NCBI RefSeq assembly: GCF_947172395.1
Contig: NC_069107.1
Location: 9,654,101 to 9,718,100 of the forward strand
Direction of reading: 5' to 3'
DNA length: 64,000 bases
DNA from: Bicyclus anynana
Lineage: Eukaryota; Arthropoda; Insecta; Lepidoptera; Nymphalidae
The translations under genes were made by a program, and so were the position numbers. The notes under the pieces were generated by a model. That model was given only the letters and a program-made list of their open reading frames with translations, was not told the DNA's origin and ran no database searches. Positions 52,750 to 63,127 of the stretch are shown in pieces. Numbering within the stretch: the first letter of the stretch is position 1; every line of letters starts with the position of its first letter.

Positions 52750-54522
52750 TCAGGCGGGCGTCAGCGTCAGCGTCACGGTGGCGCGGCGCGTGGCGCGGCG
52801 CCGCACCGGCAGGAACACCAGCGCCGGCAGCAGGCTCAGCGCGCCGCCCGCCTCCTCCAGCACGAAGGGCTGCATGGTGAGCGGCGCCCGCGGCGCGCGC
52901 GGCACGGCCAGCAGCGCGCCGCCGCCGTGCGCCGCGCGCACGTGCGCCTCCAGCGCCGCGAAGCTGTCGGCGCGCAGCTCGCAGCGCGAGCACGAGTACG
53001 CGTCCTCGCCCGACGCCGAGCCGCTGCCCTCGCTGGCCGCCTCCGCGCCCGCCTCCGCCTCCTCGGGCGCCGCGTGCGCGCGCTCGTGCGCGAACAGGAA
53101 TGCCAGCACGTCGGTGGTGAACGGGCAGTAGGCGCACGCGTACGGCCTGTCGCGCGGCGGCTCCGGGCGCGCGGGCGGCGGCGGCGGGCGCGCGGGCGGC
53201 GCGTGCTCGGCCAGCAGGTGCGCCCGCAGCGCGCGCGGCCCGCGGAAGCGGCGCGCGCACAGCGGGCACGGCTCGGGCGGCGCGGCGGCGGGCGCGGGCG
53301 GCGCGGGCACGCCGTGCGTGTTGTGCTTGTGCACGCGCAGGAAGTACTTGCTGCACAGCTCCTTGTGGCAGATGTCGCACGTCACGCCGCCCAGCTGCGT
53401 GCCGCTCTCCAGCGAGATGCCGTGCATGCGCTGCATGTGCGTGCGCATGAAGTACTTGTTGCACAGCTCCTTGTTGCAGATCTCGCAGAAGCTGGAGCCG
53501 GCGGCGCCCGTGCGGCGCTCGTCGGGCGGCGGCGAGGCGGAGGGCGCGCGCGGCGCGTCGGGCTCGTCGGCCAGCCGCTCGGCCGCCAGCTCGTTGAGCT
53601 GCGAGATCATCGTCTGCAGCTTGCGCAGCTCCTCGCTGGCCGAGCCGGGCGACGCGCCGCCGCGCTCCTCCACGATGAGGTTGAGCGGGCTCGTCTGCCC
53701 CTCGCGCAGCGCCGCCTCGAACTCGTCTCGTTCGTCCCGCTCGCGCTTCACCTGCGGCTCGTCGTCGTAGGGCGGCGGGAGCGACAGCGCGCGCGGCGGG
53801 GACGGCGCGGGAGCGGGCGCGAGCGCGAGCGCGGGTGCGGGCGCGGGGGGCGTGGCGGCGGGCGGCGAGCGCTCGGCGGGCGCGCCGTGCCGCCGCTCGC
53901 GGTGCGTGCGCAGGAAGTACTTGTTGCAGTACTCCTTGCAGCAGATCTCGCAGAAGGCCTCCGGGTTGGCGACGCCGAGGCGGCGCAGCGCGTCGGGCTG
54001 GAAGGCGGCCTCGCGCGCGCGCCGCGCCGAGTCGGGCGACAGGCGGCGCGGGGCCCCGCCCGAGTCGTCGTCGGAGAAGCGGCGCGGCGGCGAGCCGGGC
54101 GGCGGCGCGGGCGGCGCGGGCGGCTCGCCGTCGTAGATGCCGTGCTTGTTGGCGCGGTGCGTCTTGAGGAAGTATTTGTTGCAGAACTCCTTGCAGCACA
54201 AGTCGCAGTACGCCTCGGGGTTGAAGATGCGCGGCGGGTCGTGGCGCGGCAGCAGGCGGAAGGCGGCGAGCGGGTCGAAGGCGGGCAGCGTGAGCTCGCC
54301 GAACGCGAGCGCGCTCTTGTAGATGTCCTGCATCTTGGCGTGCAGGTCGAGCGGCGGCGGCTGCGCGCGCGCCGGCGCGGCCTGCTTGCGGCGCTTGCGG
54401 CCCGGGCTGCCGCCGCCCTCGCCCTCCGCGCCGCCGCCCGCGCCCGCGCACGCGCCCGCGCCCGCTCCCGGCCCCGCGCTCTCACACTCGCGCTCGCGCT
54501 TTACCGCCGGCGCCACCGACAT
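52750..54522 (-). CDS. C2H2 zinc-finger protein with seven fingers, intronless coding region
   Basis: A 590-residue frame from ATG at 54522 to a stop at 52750. Fingers at about residues 106-127, 191-212, 346-367, 382-403, 419-440, 463-483 and 511-532. The first four are of one kind: C-x(2)-C-x-KE-x-C-x-KYF-x(2)-x-H-x(4)-H followed by G. An N-terminal basic patch GRKRRK (about 41-46) may be a nuclear signal; a conserved-looking helix KMQDIYKSALAFGE lies at 63-76. Long Ala/Pro/Gly-rich linkers follow from the extreme GC content. The fourth base before and after the ATG are uninformative, but an acceptor (TTTCAG on this strand) sits at 54539-54540, leaving 16 bases of leader in this exon, so at least one non-coding exon lies upstream. 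I do not recognise a named orthologue; role as a nuclear DNA-binding factor is inferred. Confidence 0.85.
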   Translation of the reverse strand: MSVAPAVKRERECESAGPGAGAGACAGAGGGAEGEGGGSPGRKRRKQAAPARAQPPPLDLHAKMQDIYKSALAFGELTLPAFDPLAAFRLLPRHDPPRIFNPEAYCDLCCKEFCNKYFLKTHRANKHGIYDGEPPAPPAPPPGSPPRRFSDDDSGGAPRRLSPDSARRAREAAFQPDALRRLGVANPEAFCEICCKEYCNKYFLRTHRERRHGAPAERSPPAATPPAPAPALALAPAPAPSPPRALSLPPPYDDEPQVKRERDERDEFEAALREGQTSPLNLIVEERGGASPGSASEELRKLQTMISQLNELAAERLADEPDAPRAPSASPPPDERRTGAAGSSFCEICNKELCNKYFMRTHMQRMHGISLESGTQLGGVTCDICHKELCSKYFLRVHKHNTHGVPAPPAPAAAPPEPCPLCARRFRGPRALRAHLLAEHAPPARPPPPPARPEPPRDRPYACAYCPFTTDVLAFLFAHERAHAAPEEAEAGAEAASEGSGSASGEDAYSCSRCELRADSFAALEAHVRAAHGGGALLAVPRAPRAPLTMQPFVLEEAGGALSLLPALVFLPVRRRATRRATVTLTLTPA

Positions 54523-54538
54523 CGCGTCACCGCCGCAT
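54523..54538 (-). promoter_or_regulatory. Leader remnant with a three-codon upstream ORF in the zinc-finger gene
   Basis: Immediately after the inferred acceptor the exon begins ATGCGGCGGTGA, a Met-Arg-Arg-stop reading frame only 4 bases before the true ATG. Such an upstream ORF can lower translation of the main frame. It depends on the acceptor being right. Confidence 0.4.
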
Positions 54539-54540
54539 CT

Positions 54541-55260
54541 GAAATCGAAAAGAAGTCAACGTTACTTCCCAATATTCGTATGGTCTAGTACAATTTAGTA
54601 AGGTTTTGTGTTTTATTTGCTGTGTAGTTTTGTGGTTTAAAATGCCAGTTCCGCAAAAATCAGCGCTGTATGCTCCAGAATTTTTTAGAAGTAAAATATA
54701 ATAGTATATAGTAACTTGATGCTGGAGTCAGGGTTATCTACTCAGGAGGGTAGGTAGGTGGGTAACGGTCAGTATCGAGAAATTTAGTGAAGTTGCACGT
54801 CTTATCGAGATGAGGTTATTCAGGTAAAATTAACTTGCATTGAATCAATTGTAATTAAAAAATGTTCCACAAATTGTATTATAAATAAGAGTGCGCTAGG
54901 AACTTGGAGCTCAGAAATTAAAGTTTAAAAAATGAAAAAAGTTCAAAAGGTGGGTAACGGCGACACAAATTCAAACATTCAGTCACTTCATCGTTTTCAT
55001 CGTATTTACATTTTTGCAACTATCTAACATTGTGGTTTCAACAAAATGACATAAGTATCTTCATTTTACGTAATGTGGTAGTAATATAGAAGTGGTAGTA
55101 GCTTCCGTAATTATTTACATAATTTCGTTGAAATAATCATGTTAGACAATCGTAAAACAAAAAAATCACTGCCATTTGATGTAAAATGACGTAACATTTC
55201 GTTAATAATAACTATGTTAGATGATCACAATTACGAAAATACGATGAAAAACGATGTATG
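54541..55260. other. Upstream side of the zinc-finger exon
   Basis: Presumed intron of the minus-strand gene. Contains aaaatcagcgctgtatgctc near 54657, also found near 62165. Otherwise AT-rich with acgatgaaaacgatg-type sequence. Confidence 0.4.
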
Positions 55261-55780
55261 CAGTAGGTATGTGGTAGAGGAAACATCTCGAGCAGGTCAC
55301 AGGACTTCGGTGTAGGTTTTACATACAAGTTAGCCCTTGACTACAATCTCACCTGATGGTAAGTGATGATGCAGTCTAAGATGGAAGCGGGCTAACTTGT
55401 TAGGAGGAGGATGAAAATCCACACCCCTTTCGGTTTCTACGCGGCATCGTACCGGAACGCTAAATCGCTTGGCGGTACGTTTTTGCCGGTAGGGTGGTAA
55501 CTAGCCACGGCCGAAGCCTCCCACCAGCCAGACCTGGACAAATTAAGAAAATCTCAATCTGCCCAGCCGGGAATCGAACCCAGGACCTCCGTCTTGTAAA
55601 TCCACCGCGCATACCACTGCGCCACGGAGGCCGTCGAAGTTTAAAGCCGTTTAAAGGTACCTTTCAGAATATATTATTAACTCGCCTCCCTTGCCCGACA
55701 TTTTAATCAATTATACTACAAAATATTATAGTACAATAACACTGCACAGCGACGAGCGAGAGATTTGGGTAGAATAATAG
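55261..55780 (+). repeat. Dispersed repeat (copy B) split by a SINE
   Basis: Left part 55261-55323 and right part 55636-55780 together match 50685-50890; the SINE sits between them. Confidence 0.8.
55324..55635 (-). repeat. SINE family 1 nested in the dispersed repeat
   Basis: Full reverse copy (tacaagttagcccttgacta to gcgccacggaggccgtc), well preserved, hence inserted after the host repeat. Confidence 0.9.
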
Positions 55781-56505
55781 TACATTATTAATTACACACA
55801 TTACTTTCGATATATAAGATTAACTTCTTATAGAAATAAAAATAGTTACTGTGCATAGTCAGTATATTTAAGAATTTAGTATAAAAATATAAAAAGTAAA
55901 AACATAGGCAACTTAAAGGTGTGATTGTAATAATATTAATGTCAGAAATGAAAACAAAACTGTTGCACACCACACTAGGTTACAAAAAAATCAGTAATTC
56001 TTTTCATGAAACCACTCTCAACAACTTCAAAGTTTTTATTAAACGCAAGCTTATAGAAAAGTCATCTTATAGTGTTAATAGCTATATAAACGACAAAATA
56101 GCTTAGAAATGAAATGTATTACACGACTGGCTACTTATATATTTTTTAAATAGTAATAAGCTAAAAAAGAAAAAACCTGGCTGAGTTAGTTGAGAGCTCT
56201 TCTCGGACCAAGGCGGCTTTGGAAACCTCGTTAATTTTATTTAAAGTTTTCGACTATTATTTCATAATAAAATGTCCTGCACGAACTAATCCTAATTGAA
56301 ATAAATTGAAAAATGACTATTGATTGACATGGACTTGTTCTTATAATTATCATACTCGTAGTTTAAGAAGATTCTAATTAGAATTTCCCCTCACCTCATA
56401 TTACTTCTAAAGTCAACGGCTTCCTCCATTAGTATCCACTATCACTATCTTATCACCATTATAAAAAAACAACTGTCACAACACCTTCATCTGTTTATCC
56501 AATCA
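55781..56505. other. Non-coding, AT-rich
   Basis: Nothing recognised. Confidence 0.4.
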
Positions 56506-56509
56506 GAAC

Positions 56510-56885
56510 GACGCACTACTGTTCGATTTTTAAAAAGTTTATTAAGACTGAAAATTAATTAGAAAACTGTTCTACTTTCGTAAAATCTCACTGACCGGTT
56601 TTAGCTGTTCGATTTGCTAGAACTTCATTGACTACTGTTCCATTTTCAAAATAATTCACTGTCTGACACTGTCCGCAAGATTTGAAAGTGTTCTATTTTC
56701 AAAAAATACTGTCCGCGACACTTGACTGTTCGATATTTAAAAAAAATCGCCGGTCAAGATTTAAGTGAGACTTCCAAGAGGATCACTGACATTATTATTT
56801 TCAAAAAGTTCACCGACCGAGGTGATCCCAAGTGTTCGTTTTTCAAAAAAAAATTACGGCACGTGCTCCCGGGTGCGCGTGCGTC
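56510..56885 (+). repeat. Degenerate tandem repeat with TGTTCGATTTTCAAAAA core
   Basis: About eight diverged units near 56518, 56562, 56607, 56637, 56689, 56728, 56790 and 56832, each with actgttcgattttcaaaaa-like sequence followed by cactgaccg or ctgtccgcga. Spacing is irregular (30-52 bases). Confidence 0.7.
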
Positions 56886-57525
56886 GAAAAATAGTGTGTT
56901 TTAAGTAAAAATGCGTGCGATGTACTTTTTTTGTTGGAAATAGCAAAAATCTCACCCCACCCGAACACCCCTACGAATCAATCGCCTGTTTGGGGGCCGG
57001 TGCATTACGTTAGATGCGGGTTACATTGCACTCGAATTGTACCTACCTATATATATTTTTATAACAGATTTGTAATTATGTACTTATTAATAAAATTTTA
57101 AGTTTTTATTTTATTTAATTGTGGAAGATCAGGTTGCTTTATTAACTAAAAGACTAACTTTAATTATTATTTGATGAATAATTTGATTTAAATTGAATGA
57201 CACAATAAATGTGTCTTTGAATAACAATCTATCTATACTTTATTTACATTCATATTTTACAGAGGTAAATTTTGTGGTACAGTAGTGGGTAATGTCTGGA
57301 TCTACTGAATCGATTTCTAAAACTCTTTTGCCAATAGTAAGCCACTTCATTTGTGAGTGTCTATATTTTATCCTCGTATTCTCAGGGTGACGGGAAATAC
57401 GCTTCTGAAACCGCGGGGCATTAGATGATGAATAACTTAATAGTCATGGGTAAAGAAGTTTGCTCCTTAATAAAATTAAACACAAGAAAAACGAGTATAA
57501 AGTACTTGAATTTTCATTTAAATGA
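56886..57525. other. Non-coding with a decayed Helitron-like element
   Basis: 57250-57428 retains gggtaatgtctggatctact and gtaagccacttcatttgtga and ends ctgaaaccgcggggcat. Confidence 0.5.
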
Positions 57526-57705
57526 ACTAGCTGACGCCGCGCGGTCTCACCCGCGTGGTTCTCGGTCCCGTAGGAGTATGGGGATAATATATAGCCTATA
57601 GTCTTCCTCGATAAATGGGCTATCTAACACTGAAAGATTTTGCAAATCGGACCAGTAGTTCCTGAGATTAGCGCGTTCAATCAAACAAACAAACTCTTCA
57701 GCATG
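57526..57705 (-). mobile_element. Helitron-like element
   Basis: From ctagctgacgccgcgcggtc to caaacaaactcttcagca; the last bases of the 5' end are missing. Confidence 0.8.
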
Positions 57706-58807
57706 TAAAGATTCGATGCTTTTTATAGCAAGAGATTCGCAAAAGACTTGGTAATACACATAATAGATTTAGGTGCATGCAATTTCATTGGGTAATATCT
57801 TAAATTTAACTCAAAACTAACATGTTTACTTACACATGTAGATCAACCGAAAAGCAATATCAAGAACCGACCAAATCCTGCGGAGATAATAAAGACGTCC
57901 ATAAAAATCAATCTACCCCATGTAAGCCGTCTCTAACAACAAACAATACATCGCTTTCCTAAAATTTGGAAACACTATCAAAAGGGCGCGCGTTCTGTAA
58001 ACAACGTCCCTTTTCCTCTCACATGTCGCGGATAAATCCATCCTTTTCACACATATGACGTCACATGTCGCCGTCTCGCTTTATTTTGCTTTTCCCTCGC
58101 ACAATTATGATTAAGAGTAATAGCGTAATAAATTTAAGTTCAGCCTTCTTTCGAAATATTTTTTTCACGTTTTTTCTTTTAAGGAAAAATACGCGGAAAG
58201 TTCTGGAAGTATTATTTGGCTTATAAACAAACTGCGGGCAGCCTGTTGGCGCCTTTTTTTCATTAGGCGGTTGTTTTTTTTTTTCCTCCGCAGCCCGCGT
58301 ATAAAGTTTTTATATTAAGTTCATAACAAGTTTAATTACTTCAGAAAATGTTTATATCAATAGCTTTATTTGGCTTGCCAACACAATAAACGACTGACTT
58401 TAGATAAATAAAGTTTTTGAAATTATTTCGAACGTCGCCTTGCCTTATAGTAAAGGAGCCGAAGAAAGGATTTTTGGATTTATACAATCCAAGGAGAAGT
58501 GGATACGTATATACATAGTGCCACTATGCCTATACTTATATACATGCGTATAGGCATCGTGGATACGTAGCATGTTGTTAAATATTTCCACCAAGTATGG
58601 GCCGTTAATATTAGTTTAGGGTAACCCAAAAATATAATCTCAGATATACTCAACCAGCACGTTAGGTTAAGTAAGGTAAGGGTTAGTTAACAAAAAGTGT
58701 GCATTTTGATCTTAATCTAAGAAAGTAAATCACCATCATCATTAAGTAATTTTTAATGCTTTTATTTATTTTTGTATTTTGTGTGCAATAAAGTATTTCT
58801 TCTTCTT
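57706..58807. other. Non-coding, possible regulatory patch
   Basis: 57985-58110 is GC-richer with TGACGTCA at 58056-58063 and could be the promoter region of the minus-strand zinc-finger gene, though no transcript start is proved. Confidence 0.35.
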
Positions 58808-58935
58808 CGTCATTAACAACGCATAACCAGGTTACTAATGAGCACGAGTCTCCTCTCAAAGTGTTATGATAATAAAACCAAACTTACGCCCTCCGAAACG
58901 ATGGCAGAGTTCTTATCCACTGAACTACCATGGTT
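58808..58935 (-). repeat. SINE family 2, diverged fragment
   Basis: gagcacgagtctcctctcaa and the reverse head (ttatccactgaactacca). Confidence 0.55.
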
Positions 58936-58986
58936 TGTGGGAGGTTTAAAAAGTTGCAATATAAAACTGTTGTGTTGTTGCTCAAT

Positions 58987-59094
58987 GCACGAGAGCGGAT
59001 TTTTTTTTTAATTTATATCGTCTGGAAGCGGAAAAGGGTAGTGTGTCGCTTTTCCGCTTACAGCCGTGGAGAAAAAAAAATCCGCTCTCGTTCA
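58987..59094. mobile_element. Small foldback MITE
   Basis: Outer arms gagagcggattttttttt and aaaaaaaatccgctctc; an inner hairpin aagcggaaaag / cttttccgctt lies between them. Confidence 0.85.
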
Positions 59095-59188
59095 TAGATA
59101 GCCCGCGACGCTGAACTACATCACCATCTAGCATCGTAGACTCTCCTACTATTACTAATAATGGTACCCATGCACTGGAGAACATCCA

Positions 59189-59358
59189 GCCCCCCTAGCC
59201 AAGTGGATGTGCCATTTTCGATCACGATTCTCTTTCTATGACAGATATTGATCACGTGACCTGTCGATAGCAAATGTCATTCCCATACATATTTCTAGTT
59301 TCCGAAGCGTTAGCGATCGTAGAAAGAGAATCGACGTGCCGCTTGACTAGGGGGGCAG
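59189..59358. mobile_element. MITE with CCCCCCTAG ends
   Basis: Left agcccccctagccaagtgg and right ccgcttgactagggggg are imperfect inverted repeats about 37 bases long (gattctctttct facing agaaagagaatc). TCACGTGA at 59252-59259 lies inside. Confidence 0.82.
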
Positions 59359-59639
59359 GTTTCTTTAATCTCAGGTTGATCAACATTTTCCAGTTGTGGG
59401 AATCAAACCCATGGCCATGGGTGCATAAAGCAGGGTCAATAGTAACTGTGCCACTCGGACTTCGTATATGTATTACTAGTTAACCCGGCAAACGTTACCC
59501 TAAATAATCTTTGATACAAAAATACTAAAACCACGCGACTTTTTCTAAATACATAAAAGAAAAATATCCTACCATGCATGCACTGTTTTCGTAGGTGGCT
59601 TGACGTTTTTCGACACTTCCTACGATTATCGTCATATTC

Positions 59640-59897
59640 ATCATCATCATCATCATATCAGCCGATGGACGTCCACTGCAGGACATAGGCCTTTTGTAGG
59701 GACTTCCAAATATCACGATACTGAGCCGCCTGCATCCAGCGAATCCCTGCGACTCGCTTGATGTCGTCAGTCCACCTGGTGGGGGGTCGGCCAACACTGC
59801 GCTTACTAGTGCGGGGTCGCCATTCCAGCACTTTGGGACCCCAACGTCCATCGGCTCTTCGAACTATGTGCCCCGCCCATTGCCACTTCAGCTTCAT
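59640..59897 (-). pseudogene. LINE ORF2 C-terminus (RTE-like), best preserved
   Basis: Open on the minus strand: KLKWQWAGHIVRRADGRWGP, KVLEWRPRTSKRSVGRPPTR, WTDDIKRVAGIRWMQAAQYR and VLQWTSIG. Carries the GRPPTRW stretch lost at 7083-7395. 5' truncated, so not a functional element. Confidence 0.85.
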
Positions 59898-60114
59898 ATT
59901 ATTCTTTATCGTCATATTATTTCAACCAATTTATACAAAATCGTGACAAATTAATAATGTAAATACTTTGTTGTACAAAAAAAATCTATAACAAAGGAAA
60001 CAGAAGAAAAATTATATAAACTTTCCTCATAAACTCTAAAAAAGGTGGAAACTTTATGAAAATCCGTTCAACAGACATACAGATGGACATAGCGCAGGAC
60101 TTTGTTTTTTAATA

Positions 60115-60245
60115 TGTGTTATCGCCGCGTTGCAACGAATTGCGGTACGGAGGTAGGCGGGGAGAGTGACTTGAATGGAAAAGGGGAGTGTTTGTTAACA
60201 GTCAAAGGTACCTTTAACCCTACACACATCGTTCACAAGTGCGTT
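60115..60245 (-). repeat. Dispersed repeat (copy C)
   Basis: Reverse match, diverged, to 50685-50890 (ggcggggagagtgac, tcaaaggtacctttaaccct). Confidence 0.55.
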
Positions 60246-60795
60246 TATTCACTCAAGGTCATTCTCTGCTATTCTAGGGACTTATTTTGGTTACAGTTTG
60301 ATTTGTTAATTAAGTTTCCTGACAAAATTTTTTGGGAAACCTTTGTTTGATATTAGTTTTCTTATTTTTGTAATCACTTCTGAGTTTGCTAAAATATGTA
60401 AAGATTAAATCTAAGATGGAAAAAATAAAATGATCTAATAGTTTTCAATACGATATCCCAATAAGTAGGGTCTAATAAAGGTTTACGTTTGACATTTACA
60501 AGGCCCTGCGGACAGCATTAATGTCGCTCGGGTGGCCATGTTTTTTACAAGTTACAATTTGTAACGCAATGTATTACACATCGCAAGTTACAATTTGTAA
60601 CGCGATGTTTTGTAACGTTTTTTGTAACCTGCAGGTTACAGAGACCTTTTTGTACAACATTGTTATTAGGAATATGATGAATATGATTTTGTATAACACT
60701 TAACTTTTCGTTAAAATCGAGTTTTCGTCGAATCTCGACGTTTTCAAGCTACCCTGACTATTTTTACGATGGTGTCTGTCTGTCTGTGTGTGTAT
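60246..60795. other. Non-coding with a palindromic TTACAA cluster
   Basis: 60545-60650 holds repeated caagttacaatttgtaacg and gtaacctgcaggttac. No gene recognised. Confidence 0.5.
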
Positions 60796-61050
60796 TTACA
60801 AGAGGTAGGTCCTGTATGCGATTCTCAGCTGGACCGATTGAGGATTCCCTAATTGGTCCGGGTCTGTCTGGTGGGAGGCTTCGGCCGTGGCTAGTTAACC
60901 TAGCAGCAAAGACCTACCGCAAAACGATTTAGTGTTCCGGTACGGTGTCGTGGAGAAATCGAAAGGGGTGTCGATTTTTATCCTCCTCCTAACAAGTGAG
61001 CCCGCTTCTATCTTAGATGGCATCATCACTTACCATCAGATAAGATTGAG
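60796..61050 (+). repeat. SINE family 1, diverged
   Basis: From the damaged B box (tgcgattctcagctgg) to catcacttaccatcagataa. Confidence 0.8.
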
Positions 61051-61243
61051 TTTTAATAAACTATACGATTTGAACCAATTAGAAAAATCTCAAAAACAAA
61101 ATTTAAAAAAAGAAAGGTCAAATAACACTAAAACGTTAGGCAATATTTCAAATGATTTGTACTCAAAATTGGCGGGAACGAATATTAAGAGCACATACTT
61201 GGTGAAGGACAGCATCATCATCAACTTGGACTTACCTACGTTT

Positions 61244-61335
61244 TATATTTTTTATTCTTTACAAGTTAGCCCTTGACTACAATCTCACCTAATGATACCT
61301 AAGTGATAATACAATCTAAGATGGAAGCGAAATAA
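61244..61335 (-). repeat. SINE family 1 tail fragment
   Basis: ttattctttacaagttagcc through ctaagatggaagcg, then truncated. Confidence 0.8.
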
Positions 61336-61636
61336 TGAAGCTGTATGATCAAAGATCTTTGTCTATTCGTTTGGGGACAAACTAAAAAAAAATATAACAC
61401 ATAACAACACTACTTTAAACACAGTAGAGTGAACACGACGTACAACTATCGCCAGTGAAACAATCGATAGTTTCAGCCAATTTAGTTCGACCTTCGTTCA
61501 AAAATAAAGCTTAGTTACTTAATTTCATGTTAGTCATTAACCGATTAACTTTCTGAATTAGTTAGCAACGTGGTTAACCTTTATATAATAGAGATATTAT
61601 TTAAAAATCTATACAATAAATAAAACTGTAAAAACA

Positions 61637-62112
61637 TCGAGAGCCGTGATAGCTCATTGGTTATGATCTCCGCCTTTTATTCGGAGGGCGAAGGTTCGAA
61701 CCGGTACGGGGCATGCACCTCCAACATTTCAGTTGTGTGCATTTTAAGAAATTCAATATCACGTGTCAAACGGTGAAGGAAAACATCGTGAGGAAACCTG
61801 CATTAAGTGAATAAATATTCATTATTAACAACCCATATTTGGCTCACTGTTGAGCACGAGCCTCCTCTCAGGATGTGAGGGGTTAGGCCTTAGTCCACCA
61901 CGCTGGCCTAATGCGGAATGGCAGACTTCACACACGCAGAGAATTAAGAAAATTCACTGATATGTTTCACGATGTTTTTCCTTCACCTTGGAGGATTGGA
62001 ATGGATAATTTCTTAAAATGCACAACTGAAAAGTTGGAGGTGCCAGGACTGGATTCGAACCCACATCTTCCGGGATTGGAGGCAGAAGTCATATCCACAG
62101 GGCTATCACGTA
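61637..62112. repeat. Inverted pair of SINE family 2 copies
   Basis: Forward copy 61637-61805 (head gccgtgatagctcattggtt, TCACGTGT) and reverse copy 61823-62112 ending in its tRNA-like head. Only about 18 bases separate them. Confidence 0.85.
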
Positions 62113-62149
62113 TCTATTGGCTATGGACATTAATATAGATAGATACAAT

Positions 62150-62292
62150 AGAGTCCTAGCTGAAAATCAGCGCTGTATGTTCTTCGTTTATGGGGAGCAT
62201 ACAGCAATATGCTGAGCTAGGACCTTTTTCTAGGTTATGCCACATATCGCAGGGTATTATTCTTAAATAATCGTGATGTGTGGCATAATGTA
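62150..62292. repeat. Two adjacent inverted repeats
   Basis: gtcctagct/agctaggac with cgctgtatg/catacagc (62152-62223), then atgccacat/atgtgtggcat (62235-62290). Confidence 0.7.
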
Positions 62293-63127
62293 CTAATAAA
62301 TATTTTTTTTCTTTTTTTCTTTCTTTCTATACACTCGAAATAATTCTCATTCGGCAGTCGAGTGCAAAAGTTCTAGATTAGAAAATCCCGATAAAAATAA
62401 AAATGGGTTAAAGTAATTCACCAAATCGGTATGATATGGGGAAAATATCAATATCGCGAAGGACAGCCGCCGCCAGCCACGGATGTGTGTATTGATTTTT
62501 CCGCCGAAAATGTGTATTTTTCATTTTTATCACCCGCCATCACTTTTGAAGATAATGTACGCGATAAGGGAAAATTAAAAACCCACCAAATCGACTGTCG
62601 ATAATATTATTATCAGGGCAAATATTTGATAAGTCAGATTTCGAATTTTTTACCACTATTTATTGTAGCATTTCAACCCTCCAACAGTCAAAAAAGTCGA
62701 AAAAGTAAAAAAATAATTCATTTATTTATTATTTAATGTCTCTATAGCAGACAACGCGCGGTTACACCTTTGTTTTTATTATATTTGTGAAAATATGAAG
62801 ATAAAATTTAGTCTACGTTACTCGCTGATAATGTAGCTTTGTATTGGTATTTGATTCACGCACGTATTATTTAGTGTTAGTTCCAAAAAATCGGTTTATA
62901 AACAAAAAAGTTATATTGAAAAAATAAACGCTAGAAAAGCCTATCAATATATGTATAGCTAAAATATTGGTCCACTAGACTAAATCTTGTAATTATGTAT
63001 TCTGAAAAAGTTGAACCATTTTTGAAAGAACGGAAACAGCAAGGGATGGGACCGTTAATTATTAATAAAAGAACATTAATAAGCAATATTTTTATCATTA
63101 TATGATAAAAATATCATAAGTACCTTT
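62293..63127. other. Non-coding
   Basis: GC-richer around 62455-62525 (gccgccgccagccacgg); otherwise AT-rich. No gene recognised. Confidence 0.4.

Noticed and set aside
52637..54451. Second long minus-strand ORF (604 codons)
   Set aside because: Different frame of the same GC-rich exon, made of Arg/Ala-rich sequence without zinc fingers.
52927..54588. Long plus-strand ORF (553 codons) opposite the zinc-finger gene
   Set aside because: High-GC shadow rich in Arg/Ala with no domain; the minus strand shows seven regular zinc fingers.
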